A model generated the notes under the pieces. The model was given only the letters and a program-made list of their open reading frames with translations. It made no database searches and had not been told where the DNA came from. A stretch of DNA of 49,653 nucleotides, from positions 9,758 through 59,410 of the forward strand of contig DFZJ01000223.1 in assembly GCA_002382045.1 (NCBI GenBank), written 5' to 3'. Shown piece by piece: positions 16,856 to 24,952 of this stretch. Positions within the stretch are counted from its first letter, which is position 1. Every line of letters begins with the position of its first letter. The DNA comes from Syntrophaceae bacterium UBA4059. Lineage in GTDB: Bacteria > Desulfobacterota > Syntrophia > Syntrophales > Smithellaceae. Made by a program: the position numbers and the translations under genes.

Positions 16856-19595
16856 AAGAAAGGCACTAAGTAAGCTGAAGATACAAGATTCTACCTGGCA
16901 TAGTTTGCCGGAAATGGAAGTGCTTGAGAGTGCAGAAACATCCATACAGGATGGATTAACCTTCAAAGAAGTCACCAAGCGGGCAGCACAGTATGGTGCT
17001 AATGCTATTTCGCATAAGAAAACGACCAGTGCGCTTGTTCTGCTGCTTATGCAATTTAATCAGCCACTGATTTACATTTTGATTGCTGCAGGCGTTGTGA
17101 CAGCTTTCTTGAAAGAATTCATCGACTCCAGCGTCATATTCGGTGTCGTGCTGGCTAATGCAACTATTGGTTTTATTCAGGAATCAAAAGCGCGCAAGGC
17201 GATTGAGTCTCTTGCTAAAATGATGACCTGCGAGACCACGGTCATCCGGGATGGCACGAAGCAGCGTGTCAATGCTGCTGAATTGACCATTGGGGATACT
17301 GTCGTTCTACAATCCGGGGATAAAGTTCCGGCCGATCTCAGGCTTCTGGTATTGCGGGAGCTTCAAATTGACGAATCAACACTCACCGGCGAATCGGTTC
17401 CGGTTATCAAACAAACGCAGGCCCTTTCTTCAGATACGGTGCTCGCCTGCCGCACAAACATGGCATACTCTTCCACGCTGGTCACGTATGGCACCGGGAC
17501 GGGCATTGTCACGGCAATAGGTGACGATACGGAGGTCGGGAAAATAAACCGGATGATCGCCTCCGCCGATGTTCTGGCCACACCATTGACGAAGAAGATA
17601 GCGCATTTCAGCACACTGCTCCTGTATATAATCGGCGCCCTTGCGCTGGTAACGTTCATTATTGGTTACCTGCGTGGCAAATCCGTGCTCGACATGTTCA
17701 TGGCAGTTGTCGCATTGGCCGTTGGAGCCATTCCGGAGGGGCTACCGGCAGCGTTGACTATCACCCTGGCCATCGGCGTATCCAAGATGGCAAAACGCAA
17801 CGTCATCATACGAAAACTTCCTGCTGTCGAAACGTTGGGGAGCACGTCGGTTATCTGTTCCGATAAAACCGGGACTCTCACCCAAAACCAGATGACCGTC
17901 GAAGAAATCTTTGCGGGAGGAAAATTATTCGTGGTGACTGGATCCGGTTATGATCCGCAGGGAGAATTCAGTCTTGACGGCAAGTCAATCGATCCGGACT
18001 CCGACATCTCGCTTCAGGAATGCCTGACCGCCGGCCTGCTCTGCAATGATTCAAATCTCATTTCGAGTGATGCAGGATGGAAAATTGAAGGTGATCCTAC
18101 CGAAGGAGCACTGATCACCTCAGCTCTAAAATCGGGACAACACAGGGAAACCGCAGATAGCATACTTCCCCGAATCGATGCAATACCCTTCGAGTCACAA
18201 CACCAATATATGGCAACGCTTCATAAACAAACCGAGACGCAAGAAAGAATTGCTTACATGAAAGGATCTACTGAAAGCGTTTTGCCTCGTTGCGTCGACG
18301 CTTTGATGGCAAGTGGTGAAACAGGCCCCTTTGTTCTGGAACAGAGCCATCGCGTGGTGAATGAACTCACCCGTAAAGGACTGCGCGTACTGGCATTCGC
18401 GCGGCGCTCATACGGAGTGCATATCGACAAGATTACCCATGAAGATGTATCTGGTGAAATGACCTTCCTGGGACTTCAAGCCATGATTGACCCTACTCGC
18501 CCCGAAGCGATACAAGCAGTAAGGGCCTGCAAATCGGCTGGTATCGTCGTAAAAATGATCACAGGCGACCATGAACTCACCGCGCTTGCCATTGCCCGCA
18601 AAATCGGCATTGGAGATGAAAACTGCGAGGATGATCAGTTGCTTGTCCTGAACGGGAAAAAAATCACCTCCATGACAGACGAAGATCTCGTCGAGAGCGT
18701 CCGATCTATTTCAGTGTTTGCACGTGTTGCGCCTGAGGATAAACTGCGTTTAGTCAAAGCCCTTCAGGTAAATGGCGATACAATCGCCATGACGGGCGAT
18801 GGCGTCAACGATGCGCCCTCTTTGCGTCAGGCAAATATCGGTATAGCAATGGGCATTACCGGCACGGATGTTGCCAAGGAAACCGCAGACATGGTTCTGA
18901 CCGATGATAATTTTGCCTCTATTGAAGCCGCTGTCGAAGAAGGGAGAGGTGTGTATGATAATATCATCAAATTCATCATCTGGACTCTGCCGACAAACTT
19001 TGGCGAAGGGTTTGTTATCCTCGCAGCGGTGGCGACAGGTATCGCTCTTCCGATATTGCCGGTCCAGATCTTGTGGATTAACATGACCACAGCCGTGCTA
19101 TTGGGCCTCATGCTTGCGTTTGAACCCAAGGAACCGGGCATAATGACCCGGCCTCCGCGCTTACCTGGTGAGCCGATACTAGCTAACCGCTTGATCTTTC
19201 GCATATGCCTGGTCGGGGTTCTTTTATGCGTCGGTGCGTTTGGTTTATTCGAGTTGGCCATACAGGCTGGTCGTAGCGAAGCTGCCTCCCGAACAATAGC
19301 ATCGAATGTATTCGTATTTGGCGAAATTTTCTATCTCTTCAATTGCAGGTCTCTACAATACCCGATATTCAGAATCAACCAGTTCAGCAACAAGCCCCTT
19401 CTTTTCGGTGTTCTTGCAATGATCATTCTGCAGGTTCTCTTTACCTATGCGCCATTCATGAACATCGCATTCCATAGTGAACCGATTTCACCGATCGACT
19501 GGATTTACATCATCGGAGTTTCCACGGCGATATTCATCATCATTGAGTTGGAAAAAAATATTCAAAACAGGTTCATTTTCAAAAGGCGGTTTTGA
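16845..19595 (+). CDS. P2-type cation-transporting ATPase
   Basis: 916 aa. Order: cation-ATPase N domain (about 20-85), M1-M2, actuator domain with LTGES, M3-M4 with AVGAIPEGLPAALT, phosphorylation site DKTGTLT (Asp340), nucleotide domain with KGSTESVLPRC, hinge MTGDGVNDAPSLRQA, and six C-terminal helices. The PEGLP motif in M4 is that of Ca2+/Na+,K+-type pumps, but M6 reads ILWINMTTAVLLG where SERCA has N-x-x-T-D, so the second-site Asp is Ala and classical Ca2+ specificity should not be assumed. It starts inside the end of pgi. A remnant of a different (H+) P-type ATPase follows directly. Confidence 0.92.
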   Translation: MDIERKALSKLKIQDSTWHSLPEMEVLESAETSIQDGLTFKEVTKRAAQYGANAISHKKTTSALVLLLMQFNQPLIYILIAAGVVTAFLKEFIDSSVIFGVVLANATIGFIQESKARKAIESLAKMMTCETTVIRDGTKQRVNAAELTIGDTVVLQSGDKVPADLRLLVLRELQIDESTLTGESVPVIKQTQALSSDTVLACRTNMAYSSTLVTYGTGTGIVTAIGDDTEVGKINRMIASADVLATPLTKKIAHFSTLLLYIIGALALVTFIIGYLRGKSVLDMFMAVVALAVGAIPEGLPAALTITLAIGVSKMAKRNVIIRKLPAVETLGSTSVICSDKTGTLTQNQMTVEEIFAGGKLFVVTGSGYDPQGEFSLDGKSIDPDSDISLQECLTAGLLCNDSNLISSDAGWKIEGDPTEGALITSALKSGQHRETADSILPRIDAIPFESQHQYMATLHKQTETQERIAYMKGSTESVLPRCVDALMASGETGPFVLEQSHRVVNELTRKGLRVLAFARRSYGVHIDKITHEDVSGEMTFLGLQAMIDPTRPEAIQAVRACKSAGIVVKMITGDHELTALAIARKIGIGDENCEDDQLLVLNGKKITSMTDEDLVESVRSISVFARVAPEDKLRLVKALQVNGDTIAMTGDGVNDAPSLRQANIGIAMGITGTDVAKETADMVLTDDNFASIEAAVEEGRGVYDNIIKFIIWTLPTNFGEGFVILAAVATGIALPILPVQILWINMTTAVLLGLMLAFEPKEPGIMTRPPRLPGEPILANRLIFRICLVGVLLCVGAFGLFELAIQAGRSEAASRTIASNVFVFGEIFYLFNCRSLQYPIFRINQFSNKPLLFGVLAMIILQVLFTYAPFMNIAFHSEPISPIDWIYIIGVSTAIFIIIELEKNIQNRFIFKRRF

Positions 19596-20058
19596 AAATC
19601 GGCGATTACCTGATCATTCTGGCGGTAACACTGGTGGCTGTAATTATCTGTTTCGCCATCTATCGCGGCGACGCGCTCCTCACCACGCTGCAGTTTGCTT
19701 TGGTGATGACTGTGGCCGCATCTTCCAGCGGATAAACAGCTATGCGATCTACCGCATTGCCGAGACGCTGCGCGTGCTGCTGTTCATGACGCTGACGATT
19801 CTTTTATCCGCTGACGGCGGTGATGATCGTGATGCTGGCGCTTTTAAACGACGGAGCCATCCTTTCTATTGCCTATGACAATGTTCATTACAAGGATCAG
19901 CCCGAAGCCTGGAACATGCGCTACTGTGGTTCCTTGTCAACGATAACGTGAAACTGCTCGCCTATCGGATTTTCGATCCGATTAACGCTGCGGCAAAACA
20001 GGACGCCAAGGCTGGTAAGCCTATTTTTGATCCGATGCATGACAATGGAAGTAAATAA
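19595..20058 (+). pseudogene. Remnant of a P3A plasma-membrane-type H+-ATPase
   Basis: Pieces of a PMA1-type proton pump remain in order but in different frames. KIGDYLIILAVTLVAVII...FALVMTVAA (19595 to about 19715, the M2-M3 region) is followed by RINSYAIYRIAETLRVLLFM (about 19724-19800) and, one frame over, PLTAVMIVMLALLNDGAILS, then YKDQPEAWNMR (about 19808-19915). Last comes LLWFLVNDNVKLLAYRIFDP to a natural-looking C-terminus at TAA 20056-20058. The phosphorylation, nucleotide-binding and actuator domains are all missing. At least three deletions are needed. The N-terminal part is presumably replaced by the neighbouring ATPase gene's end. Confidence 0.8.
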
Positions 20059-20080
20059 AGTAAAATTCCTAAAATATTAA

Positions 20081-20605
20081 CTATGTCTTGCTTCCTTTGG
20101 AGCGCTCAGTTTTTATTTTTCTAAGCGGATAATTTATTTCCGTCGAACGTATTAATTTAGGCGGTGTCTTCTGTGCGCCAAATATTTTCACAAGATTCTT
20201 CATGCTTTTATCAATGTCCTTTAGATTCAGGACGGGCAATTCCTCTAATCCAGCCACCAGTAAACCCTGTGCTACTTCCGGTGCAGATTTCACCAGAGAC
20301 TTCCCTTCTGCCGTTAATTCTATCCATACGACGCGCCGGTCTTCCTTGGAGCGTGTTCTTTTAACCAGATGACGCGTTTCAAGACGATCGATAATCCCGC
20401 CGACGGTTGTGGGATGAAGATAGAGGCGGTAAGCAAGATATGAAAGGTTAATCGGTGCATTTTCGTTGATAACTTTTATCGTCCAAAGTTGCGGTCCCGT
20501 CAAGCCGGTATCCTTTTCCACTTTTTTTGATTGTTCATTCAATATCTGGAACACTCTTCGCAGATTATCGATAATGTCTGTAATTACAACGGATTTGTCG
20601 GTCAT
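20081..20605 (-). CDS. MarR-family transcriptional regulator
   Basis: 174 aa. Winged-helix core: LTGPQLWTIKVINENAPINL, the recognition helix LSYLAYRLYLHPTTVGGIID, and the wing TRSKEDRRVVWIELTAEGKSL with the usual D-R-R. A basic C-terminal tail (RKIKTERSKGSKT) extends beyond the usual length. MarR dimers typically repress neighbouring genes and release DNA on binding a small ligand. A strong palindrome at 20651-20670, 46 bases upstream of its start, and another inverted repeat at 20685-20718 lie in the divergent gap to the small secreted-protein gene; both are likely targets. Confidence 0.9.
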   Translation of the reverse strand: MTDKSVVITDIIDNLRRVFQILNEQSKKVEKDTGLTGPQLWTIKVINENAPINLSYLAYRLYLHPTTVGGIIDRLETRHLVKRTRSKEDRRVVWIELTAEGKSLVKSAPEVAQGLLVAGLEELPVLNLKDIDKSMKNLVKIFGAQKTPPKLIRSTEINYPLRKIKTERSKGSKT

Positions 20606-20650
20606 TTTATGATCTCATGTTTTAAAAGTTGATTTTTAGTCAATGTTATT

Positions 20651-20670
20651 ATAGTAGGCATACCTATTAT
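20651..20670. promoter_or_regulatory. Palindromic operator, probable MarR site
   Basis: ATAGTAGGCATACCTATTAT is a 20-bp inverted repeat with 8 of 10 half-site positions complementary. It sits in the divergent space between the MarR gene and the secreted-protein gene, the usual place for an autoregulatory MarR operator. Confidence 0.65.
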
Positions 20671-20684
20671 TTGCACACGGCCCC

Positions 20685-20718
20685 TTGTTTGTGCCATGAT
20701 TAGCATATGCGCAAACAA
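20685..20718. promoter_or_regulatory. Second inverted repeat in the MarR divergent region
   Basis: TTGTTTGTGC (20685-20694) pairs with GCGCAAACAA (20709-20718) with one mismatch over 10 bp and a 14-nt spacer. It could be a site for another regulator or an RNA hairpin in the leader of the downstream gene. Confidence 0.45.
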
Positions 20719-20759
20719 TATGCCAATATACAAATGTGTATTTTACAGGTGAATCCATT

Positions 20760-21197
20760 ATGGACATCCAGAAAAAGATTATTTTCACTATTATTGTTTT
20801 TTGCTCTTTTTTTTATTCATCCATGTCTATTGCACAAGAGCCCATACCTGATCTCAAAGGCACGTGGCGCGGAATATCTTATTTATCCGCCGATTCGACA
20901 AAATTTCTTCATTCAAAAAACATAATTAGACTGAACATATTAAAGCAATCAGGCCTTCAATTCAGTGGAAACATTGAACTGCAGGATGGAGAAGTAACAC
21001 GGATGCGCAATTTTTCAGGTTTTTTGAATGAACGGGAAGGTTACATCTGGTACTTCGGCATCGTTGTAGAAGGTTGTGATTTGAATGTCGGCTACCTGTT
21101 AAGAAAAGACTTCATGAAGATTCATTTGAAGAATTTCAATTCTAATTCTGAAGTTATAGTAGGCAGACTCTATAACAAAAAGGCGCGGTCAGATTAA
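20760..21197 (+). CDS. Small secreted protein of unknown function
   Basis: 145 aa. A signal peptide (MDIQKKIIFTIIVFCSFFYS to about Ala25) is followed by a compact beta-rich domain: LKGTWRGISYL, then LKQSGLQFSGNIELQDGEV, then IWYFGIVVEGCDLNVGYLL. The GTWRG start and alternating strands resemble lipocalin- or avidin-like barrels found in many hypothetical exported proteins; this is a shape argument only. ATG 20760 follows AGGTG; an earlier in-frame start at 20736 adds eight residues. It is divergent from the MarR gene and may be its target. Confidence 0.75.
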   Translation: MDIQKKIIFTIIVFCSFFYSSMSIAQEPIPDLKGTWRGISYLSADSTKFLHSKNIIRLNILKQSGLQFSGNIELQDGEVTRMRNFSGFLNEREGYIWYFGIVVEGCDLNVGYLLRKDFMKIHLKNFNSNSEVIVGRLYNKKARSD

Positions 21198-21278
21198 AGC
21201 TGGTGCGGAGCCAGAGGCTACAATGTGTTCCTCCTTTCAATGTGTTCACTTTTTATCCTCCCTCCGCACCTTTTTTTG

Positions 21279-22637
21279 TTAATTCTTAACCTTGAATTTT
21301 CGTGCGCTGAGGTAGAGCCAGGTGAGACCGATCATCGCAGCAATCACCGACGCCATGATAATCCCAAGTCTCGCCTCTTCAAAGAGTGCGGGGCTATTGG
21401 TAAAAGCCAATTGCGCGATAAAGAGGGACATCGTGAAGCCAATCCCACCGAGCCAGGCCGCGCCCAGGATATGACGCCATTGGACGCCGCTGGGGAGTTT
21501 TGCCAAACCAATTTTTACGGCCAGCCAGGCGAAGCCGGATATTCCGATAAACTTTCCTAAAACTAAACCAAGCATCACCCCCAACGTTACGGATTGCACG
21601 ATAACATCCCTAAAAGGTATGGCCAGCAGATCCAGTCCGGCATTCGCCATGGCAAACAGCGGGATGATGCCGAAGGTAACCCAGGGGGAAAGATGATGTT
21701 CCATTCGTTGCTGCGGCGACTGGACGGCGACTGATGTTTTTTCGAGACGCTCAGCAACAGCGTACATGTTGTTAATCTCCAACGGCATGTTGGGGCCGTC
21801 AAGATTGACGACTGATGAGCGGAAGGCATTACTCATATTATCCAGATGTTCGTCAAATTGTTGCGGGGTATAAACCGGGCGTGCGGGAATAGCGAAAGCC
21901 AGAAGCACACCGGCCAGAGTAGCGTGTATGCCCGATTTGAGGAGAGCCATCCACAGGAGAATCCCCAGGATCGCATAGGGTAAAGGATAGCGGATGCCTC
22001 CCCGGTTGCAGAGAACCAGGATGCCCAGCAGGCCAATGGCAGAGCCCAGAGACGTCATATCGATGTTCTGTGTATAAAAGAGCGCGATGACTAGCACAGC
22101 GCCCAAGTCGTCTGCAATGGCCAGAGCCGTCAAAAAGATGATGAGGTTTTTGGGGATGCGCCAGGACAGAAGAACAAGGATTCCCACGGCAAAGGCAATA
22201 TCCGTGGCCATGGGAATCCCCCAGCCCGCCAAAGCATTACCGGACGGATTAAATAGATAATAAATGATCGCCGGAACAAGCATGCCCCCAATCGCCCCCG
22301 CCACCGGAAGAGCGGCATTACGCAGAGAGGCAAGCTCTCCCACCAATATTTCACGTTTCAGTTCAAGGCCAACCAGCAAAAAAAACAAAGCCATCAGACC
22401 TTCATTCACCCAGGCGTGAAGCGACATTTCCATGTTCTCCCGACCGATCCCGATACGGACGGGCGTCTCCCACAAATGTCGATAAGCGTCACCCCATGGC
22501 GAACTGGCTACAATCAAGGTCAGCAGCGTCATGCCCATCAGTACAATTCCCCCGGCCGTGACGCGTTGGAGAAACCGCTCAAAGGGGCCAATGATTTTCC
22601 CGAAAAGGGGTTCGAGGGGATAATGATGCTTTGTCAT
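21279..22637 (-). CDS. nhaA: Na+/H+ antiporter NhaA
   Basis: 452 aa, within the normal NhaA range, with a dozen hydrophobic helices. The hallmark ion-site region is clear: PMATDIAFAVGILVLLSWRI, and TALAIADDLGAVLVIALFYT with the paired Asp residues equivalent to E. coli Asp163/Asp164. The N-terminal half also shows FFLLVGLELKREILVGEL. It exchanges internal Na+ (or Li+) for external protons at the inner membrane. It converges toward the small secreted-protein gene; 81 bases separate their ends. Upstream DNA (22638-22961) carries GTGAAT palindromes that could control it or the divergent CoA-transferase gene. Confidence 0.95.
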   Translation of the reverse strand: MTKHHYPLEPLFGKIIGPFERFLQRVTAGGIVLMGMTLLTLIVASSPWGDAYRHLWETPVRIGIGRENMEMSLHAWVNEGLMALFFLLVGLELKREILVGELASLRNAALPVAGAIGGMLVPAIIYYLFNPSGNALAGWGIPMATDIAFAVGILVLLSWRIPKNLIIFLTALAIADDLGAVLVIALFYTQNIDMTSLGSAIGLLGILVLCNRGGIRYPLPYAILGILLWMALLKSGIHATLAGVLLAFAIPARPVYTPQQFDEHLDNMSNAFRSSVVNLDGPNMPLEINNMYAVAERLEKTSVAVQSPQQRMEHHLSPWVTFGIIPLFAMANAGLDLLAIPFRDVIVQSVTLGVMLGLVLGKFIGISGFAWLAVKIGLAKLPSGVQWRHILGAAWLGGIGFTMSLFIAQLAFTNSPALFEEARLGIIMASVIAAMIGLTWLYLSARKFKVKN

Positions 22638-22715
22638 GTATTATTATGCCTTTAGCTAAACCGAAAACGTTATTATTTCTATACTGTGCCTGTTTATAAA
22701 ATGCAAGCATTACCG

Positions 22716-22748
22716 GTGAATGTTGATTCACGATCTTTACCCGTGAAT
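22716..22748. promoter_or_regulatory. GTGAAT palindrome plus third half-site
   Basis: GTGAATGTTGATTCAC (22716-22731) is a perfect 6-bp inverted repeat with a 4-bp spacer; GTGAAT recurs at 22743-22748. The arrangement suggests a dimeric regulator site. The regulator is unknown. Confidence 0.4.
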
Positions 22749-22795
22749 TACCGAACCGTGATCGATATTTTTTATAGGCTTCGATGACTATTACC

Positions 22796-22824
22796 TTGAC
22801 ATGCGAGACCTTTTTGGCTCATAA
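22796..22824 (+). promoter_or_regulatory. Possible sigma70-type promoter for the CoA-transferase-GNAT gene
   Basis: TTGACA at 22796-22801 is a perfect -35. With a 17-base spacer the -10 is TCATAA (22819-22824), a weak match. It points to the short ORF and CoA-transferase gene. Confidence 0.35.
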
Positions 22825-22869
22825 ATTCTTTTAAAACACCTTTGTTACGATCCATGAAAGGAGTTGTGC

Positions 22870-22977
22870 GTGCCTATTTTCGTGACACTTTTCCTGAGTC
22901 TGCTTGTAGCATTCCCTAATCCTGTTAATAATTTGGCGCCGTACACTGAAAAGGATTGCGTATGCGTAACAGAATAA
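22870..22977 (+). CDS. Possible 35-aa leader/small hydrophobic peptide
   Basis: A GTG at 22870 is preceded by AAAGGAG (22857-22863) at a 6-base spacing, a better ribosome site than that of many full genes here. It encodes 35 residues: a hydrophobic stretch (MPIFVTLFLSLLVAFPNP) and a polar tail with two Cys. It ends 16 bases inside the downstream CoA-transferase gene in another frame. It could be a leader peptide coupling translation, a tiny membrane peptide, or chance. Confidence 0.35.
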   Translation: MPIFVTLFLSLLVAFPNPVNNLAPYTEKDCVCVTE

Positions 22978-24893
22978 CCCGGCCAGACTCAGACTTCCGC
23001 AGCAAGGTGATCAACACGGATCAGGTCCTGGATAAAATAAGGCCGGGACAGAAAATTTTCGTTTCGAGCGGTGTGGCGGCTCCGGGGAAAGTTCTGACGG
23101 CCATTGCCGGGTCCGAGGCGAGCAATATCCGTGATCTGGAAATCATTCAGCTCATTACGCTGGGCAAATATCTTACGGCTCAAAGCGACTCCAGGCAATA
23201 CCGGTTAAAGACATTCAATGTCGGCGAGAGTATCAGCAAGGAGCTTGCCGAAGGCAAAGTCGATTTTATTCCCGCCAATCTGATGGAGCTGCCTTACATT
23301 TTTTTAAGTGGCGCAGTGGCCGTTGATGTGGCGATTATTCAAACCTCCGCCCCCGACGATAAAGGTTTTGTGTCTCTGGGCGTGGCCGTGGATGTTGCCA
23401 GTATCGTCGTTAAACAGGCGTCGCTGGTTATCGCCGAAATCAATCCCAACATGCCGGTAACCAACGGCGAGACTTCCATCCACGTCAGCAATATTGACTA
23501 TATTATTGAAAGCGACCTGCCGCTTATTGAGCGGGAAAATAAACCCTACGATGCCATTACCGACCGAATTGGCTGGAATATTTCCAACATGATCGAAGAT
23601 GGTGCAACCGTAGGATTGCATGTCGGCAGGATATTCAACGCCGTGGCCGCTCATTTAAAAAACAAGAAAAATCTCGGCATTGTAACACACGTTGTTTCCG
23701 ACTGGGCCATCGATCTGATTAACTCCGGCGCCATTGCGCTTGACCGCAGCCGTTTTAACGGAGGACTCATTACAACGAGTTATTGCTACGGAAGCCGCGC
23801 CTTGTATGATTATGTCCACCGCAACCCCATTTTCGAGTTTTATCCGCTTGACCAGTTGGGCAATCCCTTTGTTGTAAGGCGCATCAAGAGCCTCATCGGT
23901 ATTATGAACGTTAAAAAAATCGATATTTCCGGGGAGTCGGTCATCTTTCATTCCGGTGATAATCTTCTGACCGGTTATGAAAGCAAGCTGGGTTTCGCGC
24001 TGGCCGCGACCATTTCCAAAAGAGGCAAGGCCATTGTGGCGCTCAATTCCGTGGACAAGCAGGGAAACAGCAATATCGTTATCCGGCATGACGGTAAAAT
24101 TGACAGCCCGCACAGCACGCTGGGTGTGGTGAAATACATCGTCACCGAATACGGCGTGGCGAATCTATTCGGTAAGTCCATCCGTGAGCGGGCCATTGCC
24201 ATGATTGACATTGCCCATCCTGATCATCGCGAGGACTTACTGAACCAGGCCAAGGCGCTCAATTACGTTTACGCGGATCAGATTTATGTTGCCCGCCATG
24301 CCGCCCATTACCCGGCGGGGCTGGAAACGCGCAAGTCCCTGCGCGACGGCCTGGAAATCAAAATCCGTCCGATCAAATCATCCGATGAAGACATGATGCG
24401 CCGGTTGTTTTACAATTTTTCCGACGAGTCGAAATATTTCCGTTATTTCGCCTCGAAGCCCGTCATGCCACACAAAGAAATGCAAAGTTACGTCAATATT
24501 GATTACGAGAACATTTTGTCGGTCGTAGCGATTGTGGAAAAGGGACGAAATGAAAGGATTATTGCGGAAGCGCGTTATGCTTACGATAAAAACGCCCAGG
24601 CTTATGAAATTGCCTTTATTGTCGATGAAGAATTTCAAGGGAAGGGCGTTGCCACTTTTTTGTTTAGCTATCTGGTCAAAATTGCGCGCGACCGGGGCAT
24701 TGGCTGTTTTATGGCGTATGTGTTGCCGCGTAATGAGGCCATGTTGAAAGTTTTTGAAAGATCAAAAATAGCAATCACCCGGTCTTACGATTCGGATGCG
24801 CTGGTTTTACGTTTTAATCTGGCGGCGCCGAATAACATCAATGACGACGCGGCAATGCAGGATGATAAAAACACAGTTCCGGGTCGCAGGTGA
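22962..24893 (+). CDS. Acetyl-CoA hydrolase/CoA-transferase domain fused to GNAT domain
   Basis: 643 aa. Residues about 15-445 form a CoA-transferase/acetyl-CoA hydrolase fold (VLDKIRPGQKIFVSSGVAAP, then DDKGFVSLGVAVDVASIVVK, and VTEYGVANLFGKSIRERA). Residues about 465-625 are a GNAT domain (IKIRPIKSSDEDMMRRLFYN, and the CoA loop DEEFQGKGVATFLFSYLVKI). Where the two paralogues here have the family's catalytic Glu (HTEM, WTEM), this protein reads NLGIVTHVVSD, with His243 at the Glu position. Standard transferase chemistry through a glutamyl-CoA intermediate is therefore doubtful. The fusion type itself is known in bacterial genomes. ATG 22962 follows AAAAGGA; a TTG at 22956 is possible. A kinase/HD-GYP pair follows directly. 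Confidence 0.92.
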   Translation: MRNRITRPDSDFRSKVINTDQVLDKIRPGQKIFVSSGVAAPGKVLTAIAGSEASNIRDLEIIQLITLGKYLTAQSDSRQYRLKTFNVGESISKELAEGKVDFIPANLMELPYIFLSGAVAVDVAIIQTSAPDDKGFVSLGVAVDVASIVVKQASLVIAEINPNMPVTNGETSIHVSNIDYIIESDLPLIERENKPYDAITDRIGWNISNMIEDGATVGLHVGRIFNAVAAHLKNKKNLGIVTHVVSDWAIDLINSGAIALDRSRFNGGLITTSYCYGSRALYDYVHRNPIFEFYPLDQLGNPFVVRRIKSLIGIMNVKKIDISGESVIFHSGDNLLTGYESKLGFALAATISKRGKAIVALNSVDKQGNSNIVIRHDGKIDSPHSTLGVVKYIVTEYGVANLFGKSIRERAIAMIDIAHPDHREDLLNQAKALNYVYADQIYVARHAAHYPAGLETRKSLRDGLEIKIRPIKSSDEDMMRRLFYNFSDESKYFRYFASKPVMPHKEMQSYVNIDYENILSVVAIVEKGRNERIIAEARYAYDKNAQAYEIAFIVDEEFQGKGVATFLFSYLVKIARDRGIGCFMAYVLPRNEAMLKVFERSKIAITRSYDSDALVLRFNLAAPNNINDDAAMQDDKNTVPGRR

Positions 24894-24952
24894 TCCGGGG
24901 GGTCAGACCCGTCAGATTTTTTAGAATTGAAAACCATTGAGGAGACAAAGCT

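Larger units (their letters stand above)
22638..22961. other. Divergent regulatory region between nhaA and the CoA-transferase-GNAT gene
   Basis: 324 bases. It contains the palindrome GTGAAT-GTTG-ATTCAC at 22716-22731 with a further GTGAAT half-site at 22743-22748, a possible rightward promoter at 22796-22824, and a short open frame at 22870-22977 that overlaps the next gene start. Confidence 0.5.

Noticed and set aside
24894..24930. GGGTCAGACCC palindrome followed by a T-run as a terminator
   Set aside because: Only a 4-bp stem (CGGG/CCCG) can form around a usable loop, too weak for an intrinsic terminator, and the kinase gene follows at once.
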